From positions 1,178,001 through 1,242,000 of the forward strand of contig OY730171.1 of NCBI GenBank assembly GCA_963422465.1: DNA of 64,000 bases, given 5' to 3'. Positions 57,354-64,000 of this stretch are shown one piece after another; position 1 is the first letter of the stretch, and each line of letters starts with the position of its first letter. The notes beneath the pieces were generated by a model. That model was given only the letters and a program-made list of their open reading frames with translations. It ran no database searches and was not told where the DNA came from. Position numbers and translations under genes: made by a program. This DNA comes from Lichina pygmaea. Taxonomy: Eukaryota > Ascomycota > Lichinomycetes > Lichinales > Lichinaceae.

Positions 57354-59251
57354 AAGGGAATCTATAACCAAGCTAAAGCCTGGCGCCCTATAGCTCTGCT
57401 AAACACAACTGGCAAGCTGATGGAAGCTATTACAGCAGCCAGACTAAGCAAGGTAGCAGAAGAGGCTAAACTCTTGCCAGAAATCCAGATGGGGTTCAGG
57501 AAAGGCAGATCAACTGAATCAGCACTTTTCCTTCTAACTTCCCAAGTGGAAAAAGTCTGGAAAGAAGGCATGGTTGCATCTCTACTTTCTCTGGACATCT
57601 CAGGAGCATATGACAGAGTTCTTCCAGAGATTCTTCAAAAGATTCTGGAGAGAAAAGGAATCCCTCTCTGGCTAACTTCTTGGATCTTCTCTTTCTGTAC
57701 CAGACGTACCACCACCCTAGTTTTTGATGACTCTGAGTCCTCTTCTATTCCTATTCACTGTGGAGTTCCCCAAGGTTTCCCTTTGTCTCCTATTCTTTTT
57801 CTATTCTATATTTCTGAACTTCATGAGACTGTACATTCTCCTACTACTGGTGTTTCTGCTCTGGGATTTGCAGATGATACAAATCTGCTTGCATTTGGAC
57901 ACTCTCTTAAAAGCAACCTTCTGAAGTTGAAGAATACACATCTTAAATGTCTATCTTGGGCTGCAAGACATGGAATGGTCTTCTCTCCTGAGAAATATGA
58001 AATACTTCATTTTTCCAGAAGAAGATCAGACAATCTGCAGCTCAAGCTTAGACTTGGGAATGTGATTCTAAAACCAAAAGAAGAAGTGCGAGTATTGGGA
58101 GTGTACCTGGATGCCAAACTCCACTGGCACAAACACCAGAGAATTATTCTTCAAAAAGCACAAAAAGCACTATCTTCTCTTTCTAGAACCTCTTACTCCA
58201 CCTGGGGCTTTCCAGTTCTCACAGCACGCCTTGTGTACACTGCAATACTCAGATCTGTACTGAGCTATGCAGTGGGAATTTGGTTCAACCCACTCAGAAA
58301 ATCCTCTAATATTTCCTCTCTTATCATATTCCAAAACAAATGTCTGAGACTTATTGGGGGTGCTTTCAAAGCCACTCCTTCTTTTCTATTAGAGAGTGAG
58401 CTTTTTCTTTTACCTCTAGATCTCTATTTTAAATTTCGCACAGCTTGTTTTCTATCTTCTATCCAAACCTCCTCTCTGAAAGACTTCCTTGACAGTACCT
58501 TTGCTACTATTTCTTCCTATGCTTCTTCACTGAGGAAACCTTTAAAGAAATGCTCAACTATCTCTCCTAATTGGAAGTTCACTTGGTTAAGTCAAATAAC
58601 TACTAACCAGGCTAGTTCAAAGAAAGAACTACAAATACTCTTTACTAAAGAGTGGGAAAACCAATGGGAGGAGAAGAAAAGAAAAGGCTATGCTGGATGG
58701 CAGGTGTTTTGCCAAAAACCTCACTACAACAACCTAAAGCTCTACAAAGAGCTACAGAAAGCTGAGGCAAGTCTACTACTGCAAACCAGAACTGGGAGAA
58801 TTGGTCTAGCAAGTTTTCTTTTCAGAGCTGGAGTCCCTGACTTTCCTACCCCCCTATGCATGTGTGGTCAAGCAGAAGAGACAGTAAAGCATATCACCTC
58901 TTCATGCTCTCTCTACTCAAGTCAAAGACAACATGCTCTCTTTAACCCCCAAGATTTCACTACTATTATTTCAAACCCAGAGCTTCTACAGAAGTTTCTG
59001 TACTGGTTTATGTCTTTGAAAAGACTAAACCAATTTAATCTGGCTTTCAAACTTCACTATTCACACTCCAACATCTAGAAGCTTTTCCTACCAGACACTA
59101 CAAGATTTCCTTTTGCTACACTTTCTAGTCACCTCCCTGTCTTCAGTTTTTATTCCTTTAAAGGTTTTCTGAAGAAGTTCACTATTAGCTGGAAGATCTG
59201 CATGGCTGTAAAGCTACAAACAGTGTAAGAATCAAATCAAATCAAATCAAA
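57354..59251 (+). mobile_element. LINE 6: 5'-truncated, long open RT frame
   Basis: Begins AAGGGAATCTATAACCAAGC inside the chromovirus B LTR and ends with AAATCAAATCAAATCAAAA. One uninterrupted frame covers RT to the natural stop at 59078: AWRPIALLNTTGKLMEAITA, LSLDISGAYDRVLPEILQKI, LGFADDTNLLAF, CMCGQAEETVKHITSSC. The catalytic FADD box is intact. It is the cleanest RT copy here and nearly identical to LINE 2. Its right flank is inverted chromovirus B sequence that does not continue the left flank, so a rearrangement is involved. Confidence 0.87.
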
Positions 59252-59808
59252 ATTGCCACTGAAGATCTCTGGGTCAGCAGTGTGTTCGGACTTGGTCTTG
59301 GGAGTAGTGTTAGTAGCTTGAATTCACATGAACTCTGCAAACATGTTGCGAAGGAACTTATCATTTCCAGCAACTAGCATGGCTTGGTCTGGTTGTTGAG
59401 ACATGACAAGGACATGAACATGGCTTGGTGAAGTGTGTTATGGTTGGGTAGGTCTTTTGTAGTGTGACAAGGCAATAGCAGAGCAGAACTCAAGTCTAAC
59501 TGATTTGGTAACCTTGACCTGACTTGGCTTGAGACTTAAGACTTGGATTGATGTACAAGATGAAAGACAAGGAAGGAAAAGAGAAAAGAAGAAGAGAAGA
59601 AGCTGGGGGAGTAGGAGAAGTTCTTATAGGCAGGGGATACAGCGGAGTAAACAGGCAATAGTGCAGGTGGAACTTCCCGGCACAGTGCATGACTTGTGCC
59701 AGAAGTGCAACAAGGTAATGGTAGAGCAAACAGGTAACAGTGCAGATGGAACTTCCCGGCAAGGTGTGTGACTTGTGCCAGATATGCAACTGGGCCAAAA
59801 CTGTGACA
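59252..59808 (-). mobile_element. Chromovirus B fossil, copy 2: LTR plus Gag start
   Basis: On the minus strand the LTR 59808-59463 (TGTCACAG...TTGTCACA) is followed by the beginning of the internal region up to the point corresponding to about 52610 in copy 1, where LINE 6 adjoins. A fragment only. Confidence 0.8.
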
Positions 59809-59813
59809 GTCCT

Positions 59814-60850
59814 CACATCATGTCTTGTGTACACTGCAATACTCAGATCCTTACTGAGTTATACTGTGGGAATCTGGTTCAATCCTCTAAGAACATCTTC
59901 TAATATCTCTTCTCTTAGCACATTCCAGAACAAATACCTGAGACTTATTGGAGATGCCTTCAAAGCCACTCCATCTTTCTTATTAGAGAGGGAGCTTTTT
60001 CTTTTACCTCTAGATCTCTATTTCAAATTTCGCACAGCCTGTTTTCTCTCTTCTATTCAAACCTCCTCTCTGAAAACACTTCTGGACAATATCTTTTCTA
60101 ATATCTCCCACTATGCCTCTTCTGTGAAGAAACCTTTAAAGAAATCCTCAACTATCTCTCTCTATTGCAAGTTCACTTGGTTAAACTAATTAACTACTAA
60201 CCAGGCTAGTTCAAAGAAAGAACTGCAGAAACTCTTTGTTAAAGAGTGGGAAAACCAATAGAAGAAGAAGAAAAGAAGAAGCTACTCTGGGTGGTAGGTG
60301 TTTTGTTAAAAGTCTCACCACAGCAACTTGAAGCTCTACAAAGAGCTACAGAAAGCTGAGGCAAGTCTACTACTACAAACTAGAACTGGGAGAATTAGTC
60401 TGGCAAGTTTTCTATTCAGAGCTGGAGTTCCAGATTTTCCTACCTCTTTATATGTCTGTGGTCAAGCAGAAGAGATAGTGAAACATATCACCTCTTCATG
60501 CTCTCTTTATTCAAGTCAAAGACAGCAAGCTTCTTTCAATTCTCAAGATTTCACTTCTATTATTTCAAACCCAGAGCTTCTACAGAAGTTTCTATACTGG
60601 TTCATGTCTTTGAAAAGACTGAACCAGTTTAATCTGGCTTTCAAACTCCACTATTCACACTCTAATATCTAGAAGTTTTCTCTCTACCAGTCACTACAAG
60701 ATTTCCTTTTACTATATTCTCTAGTCACTCCCAGTCTTCAGTTTTTATTTCTTTAAAAGTTTTCTGAAGAAACTCACTCTTAGCTAGAAGATCTGCATGG
60801 CTGAAAAGCTACTATCAGTGTAAGAATCAAATAAAAAATAAAAATAAAAA
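59814..60850 (+). mobile_element. LINE 7: 5'-truncated, decayed
   Basis: Begins CACATCATGTCTTGTGTACA directly next to the LTR of chromovirus B copy 2 and ends AAATAAAAAATAAAAATAAA. It encodes the RT C-terminal region with Cys/His end CGQAEEIVKHITSSC. Compared with LINE 6 it has TGG-to-TAG (around 60259), CAG-to-TAG (around 60295) and CAA-to-TAA (around 60187) changes, all of the C-to-T-at-CpA type on one or other strand. Confidence 0.82.
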
Positions 60851-61545
60851 ATATCCTTCAGCTGAGCCTTGAGCTGAGTGTGCTCAAGCTTCATCTTTTC
60901 CCACTCTGACTCTGCAAGATGAAGATCACAACAGCAACTCTTCTTGATGTACTGACCACAAGATGTGGACACTGAGCTGACAACACACTTGGTGTGATCA
61001 GGACAACATGTACTGCATGAAAGTTTGGACACCTTGCCTATCTTGCCAACTCAAGAACTAAGAGCTCCACAACAGTTATTACAAGATGTCCAGGGTATGG
61101 TGAGAGAAGTGAGAGGATCTGGGGACAGAACCTTTGGAGAGAGAGGATAGTGTTAAGGTCTAGGCTGGAACAGCTGAGCTGACTTAAGCAAGTGTACAGA
61201 GGTACACAGAACAATGTTCACCCAACCTGGTGGCAGAGATGGCAGAGATAGGACCAGCTCTGCCAACTCTGCCAAAGTGGCAGAGGTGGCAGAGAAGAGC
61301 ACTCCTCATCCAACTCTGCCACACAGAAAGCTGATACCTCTTGGGGAGAACCCCCCCCTCTCAGGCTCCTGTATATAAGAGAACCCAGATGGCTGGAGAG
61401 AATAGCTCTCCAGACTGAACACACATAACCAAAGACAATAGCAAGAGAGTTACCCACCTTGCTATTCATCTATTGAGTCCCTGTCCTTCTTACTCAGACA
61501 CGCAGACCAGCCACATTCTGTGTGAACATGGACCAGCCCTTAACA
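60851..61545 (+). mobile_element. Chromovirus A fossil, copy 3: 3' end and LTR
   Basis: It contains a partial antisense Cys-rich frame (60853-61032 minus, CSTCCPDHTKCVVSSV) as in copy 1, a purine-rich tract ending GGAGAGAGAGGATAG, and the LTR 61151-61545 (TGTTAAGG...CTTAACA) with CTCCTGTATATAAGAGAACC. The left side is cut by LINE 7. A fragment only. Confidence 0.75.
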
Positions 61546-62708
61546 CAGAGAGCTAGAAGCTACAGACAGATTGTTAAAACTCTGCTTTTCTTTAACTGGA
61601 TCCACTCCAGCTATACTTATGTTCAACTGTCTCAGGCCAGAGGTAGTCTGAAAACTGAGTAGAACTTCAGCCACTTGTGAGAATCAGTTGTAAGCTGCCT
61701 CCAGAAAGTGCTTCTTGTTGTCCCAGTTTTTTGGATAGTTGTAGAAAGACTGGGCAGTAAATTAGTTGGTAAGAAGACTTCCTACTAGCTTCTTGACATC
61801 AGCTGGTAAGACTACTGGATGTTCTCTGCTGTACATAGCCAAATGATAGGTATCCTGAATCAAATCAGCTGTCTTGCTTACACCTCTTCTTCTCACTTCT
61901 TGCTCTAGAGTTCTTAGTGAAACATATTATAAAACCTCTTGTGAGACAACAATAATAGTATTGTACATGTGCATGTACTTGACATCTTTAGTCCGCCTGG
62001 GCATGTCCTCAGCCAGTGTATAGAAACAGGCAGGTCTGAATCAGATGAAGTATTCTCTCTCTTTTTTCACTCTTCTGTTTTTTCTCTCCCCACTCATCAA
62101 CTTATGTTCACATTATTGTCCAACTCACATTGTTTCCACTCAGCCTCACACACAGAAGACTAAACTCCACAGGAAAGAAAAGAAAGAACAAGGAAAATGA
62201 ATTTGTGGGAACCACCTCCCAAAAACCCATCTCTTCAGTCCATGTAGGAGTGGAAACAGAACTTCTCACAGATACCACAGAATGTGGAGTGAGGCAGTTA
62301 GTTCCACAGAGGGTGTTTGGTGTTCTTTTTCCTTGTTCTCTTCTCTATCTTCCTTCTTTGGGCTTGCTTCTCTGTGCGCAAGGTGTGAGTTTCAGGAGCA
62401 GACAAGGATTGTGGAATAGGACAAGTAAGGAAAAGCAGGGAGCGACAGAGGAGAGGTGTTTGATCTCGCGCCTTGGATGTACAAACTTGACTTTGTCCCT
62501 ACCATGGAGGTGGATGGGTAGGTCAATGTCTGATGTCTGTCTTTTATAGAACAGCGCTTGTGGATAAGTGGAGGGTAGGAGAAATATGTGATTTTGAGGA
62601 GTTGAAAAGATGAAGTGGAGTGATTTCGGTATCAAAGAAGACAGTTCTAAAACACATTTCAGAATGTAGAGTATTTTACAAGATGGAAGAAGAGAGAAGG
62701 AGAGCATG
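61546..62708. other. Edge of repeat island, no supported gene
   Basis: 61546-62150 is AT-rich, with no recognisable repeat copy and some resemblance in composition to the chromovirus remnants. 62150-62700 has no conserved frame and probably includes the 3' untranslated region of CYM1. GC content jumps at about 62.70 kb. Confidence 0.45.
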
Positions 62709-64000
62709 TCAGGCTTCCCCTGTGAGAGCATCTGTGCCCAGCTTGGAGATATTCCAGCCGTCGACTTCTTTCAGCCAGTCCTGTTTTGGGCCCAAGACAG
62801 CCAGGTTACCCGTCTCGAGAGGATTGGTGACATAATCGTTTGCCGCTCTTTGGACGTCTTCGGCGGTGACGTCGAGGAGCTGCTCCCGTCGTCGCTGACG
62901 CATCTCGTCGCTGATGCCGCTCAGAAAGCGCAGCATGCCTTCCTCGCTGACGCTTTGCGGAGCATCGACGCTCTGAAACACCGATAGCTTGGCCTCTTCA
63001 ATGTCCCTCGACGACCATTCCTTGTCTCGTGCCCACTGCCCGGCGAATTGTAAGACCTTCAACGTGTTCTGCGGGTTAGGATCTCGATAGCTGTAGAAGC
63101 CAAAAGTGCCAGATAGACCTCGAGAATATGCCCCTCCGCCGTATGCACCACCCTTCTCGCGTATCTCGTGGTGTAGATGCTTGTGTGTGAGGAGCTGGGC
63201 CAGGATTTGCAAAGGCGCTCCCGCCGGATCGGTGTAGCCGACGGTAGGAATCGCCAAACCGGTGTAGTGGACCTGATATGGAAGGTTGAACAGAGACTTT
63301 CGCGTATACTCGGCCGCCTGAGAAGATTGTGCTCCCGGGGAAGGTTGTGGGGAGGAAAGCGTTTCGAGGAACTTCCGCAGCTCGACCTCGTTCCTGTGGA
63401 CACTGTCCGGCGAACAGGTGATGGCCACTCTCAAGCCATCATGGCTCGTGAGGGCGATGCTTTGGATAGCTTTCAGTTTCTCGATGACGCCGTGCAACTG
63501 ACCAGACATCGCCCCAGCTGCTAGACGTGCGATAAGTTGCACCTGCGTTAGACCCCCTGTCTGTTCGCTATAATGGCCATGGGCAGTAAGTCCAGCTTCG
63601 GCAAATCGCCGCGCGTACGAGTGTCCGGACTCGGCGACGCAGTCAAGAGCACCATTGGCTGCGGCCTGCAGCAGCTCCTGTATTCTACCCTTCGCCTGAG
63701 GGCTGTCGAAGTCGGTCTCTAGGACAAGCATGCGCAGGATCTCGTACATCTGTGGGACGTTGTGGTCGAGCGCATAGCCAGAGAATGCAAAACCTTCGGA
63801 ATATCTATGGATGTCGTTTGGCGATGTTGATGCGTAATACGACGCCCCAAGGCCGCCGGTGTTCAGCTTGATCAAATCTTCGGTCTGCTCCATGGTCATG
63901 CTTCGGGTACCTAGTCGCATTATGGCGTCTGTGAAGATGGGTATGTAAATGCGAAGCTCGTCGGGCAGATCGATGACGTTAACTGCCCGAAGGTATGTCA
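62709..64000 (-). CDS. CYM1: Mitochondrial presequence protease Cym1/PreP, C-terminal part (partial)
   Basis: A single open frame from the window edge to TGA at 62711-62709, about 430 residues: IDLPDELRIYIPIFTDAIMR, LGTRSMTMEQTEDLIKLNTG, GALDCVAESGHSYARRFAEA, LHHEIREKGGAYGGGAYSRG, FYSYRDPNPQNTLKVLQFAG. These match the C-terminal M16C half of Cym1/PreP, the zinc metalloprotease that degrades cleaved presequences and other short peptides in the mitochondrial matrix. The catalytic HxxEH site is in the N-terminal half, which lies beyond the window. EKGGAYGGG is the conserved M16 C-domain R/Y-loop region. No intron is seen in this part. First single-copy gene after the repeat island. Confidence 0.9.
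   Translation of the reverse strand, partial: TYLRAVNVIDLPDELRIYIPIFTDAIMRLGTRSMTMEQTEDLIKLNTGGLGASYYASTSPNDIHRYSEGFAFSGYALDHNVPQMYEILRMLVLETDFDSPQAKGRIQELLQAAANGALDCVAESGHSYARRFAEAGLTAHGHYSEQTGGLTQVQLIARLAAGAMSGQLHGVIEKLKAIQSIALTSHDGLRVAITCSPDSVHRNEVELRKFLETLSSPQPSPGAQSSQAAEYTRKSLFNLPYQVHYTGLAIPTVGYTDPAGAPLQILAQLLTHKHLHHEIREKGGAYGGGAYSRGLSGTFGFYSYRDPNPQNTLKVLQFAGQWARDKEWSSRDIEEAKLSVFQSVDAPQSVSEEGMLRFLSGISDEMRQRRREQLLDVTAEDVQRAANDYVTNPLETGNLAVLGPKQDWLKEVDGWNISKLGTDALTGEA

Noticed and set aside
1-64000. CRISPR arrays, operons, riboswitches or bacterial-type systems
   Set aside because: The sequence is eukaryotic nuclear DNA with spliced genes; no spaced direct-repeat array or prokaryotic gene set was seen.

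Overview
The window looks like nuclear DNA of a filamentous ascomycete (Pezizomycotina). The evidence is short GT-AG introns (about 55-195 nt where resolved), fungal versions of MTR2, NAT9, eL38, POL31 and CYM1, a TmpA-like membrane oxidoreductase, a secreted berberine-bridge-type oxidase, fungal chromoviruses and Tad-like LINEs. I cannot name the species. All calls are from reading the sequence; no database search was run.

Part 1 (1-17.3 kb) is GC-rich and gene-bearing. From left to right it holds a TmpA-like protein (minus), an unidentified spliced gene with an 18-Asp run (minus), MTR2 (plus, two exons), NAT9 (plus, three exons, with an apparent one-base loss in a conserved motif), ribosomal protein eL38 (minus, two exons), a decayed rhodopsin/PTH11-type membrane gene (minus) and a four-exon FAD oxidase of the BBE family (plus). 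Intergenic DNA is peppered with ACGT/GTAC palindromes and long C, GAA, GAC and GACGGT tracts.

Part 2 (17.9-25.1 kb) is transitional. It has an intron-bearing type II tRNA gene with an odd UGU anticodon loop, an HNH-nuclease-like gene cut by a SINE with a clean 12-bp target duplication, a small secreted Cys-containing protein (minus) and POL31, the small subunit of DNA polymerase delta (plus, at least four exons).

Part 3 (25.1-62.7 kb) is a repeat island with no recognisable host gene. It contains three families of Ty3-type chromovirus fossils (A, B and C here), at least seven copies or fragments of Tad-like LINEs, a second SINE, and a 1.86-kb chimeric retroelement: an unrelated 1.1-kb module fused to a LINE 3' end and flanked by a 12-13 bp target duplication. 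Nesting is readable. Chromovirus C (minus) was hit by the SINE, the chimera and a full-length LINE, and that LINE was hit by a second LINE. LINE stop codons and a damaged RT box fit C-to-T change at CpA, i.e. repeat-induced point mutation (RIP).

Part 4 (62.7-64 kb) returns to GC-rich single-copy sequence: the C-terminal part of mitochondrial presequence protease CYM1 (minus), running off the window.

The host genes are housekeeping or accessory genes with no operon-like relation. The most novel signals are the chimeric retroelement, the SINE that borrows the LINE 3' end, the antisense zinc-cluster/coiled-coil frame inside chromovirus A, and the UGU type II tRNA.
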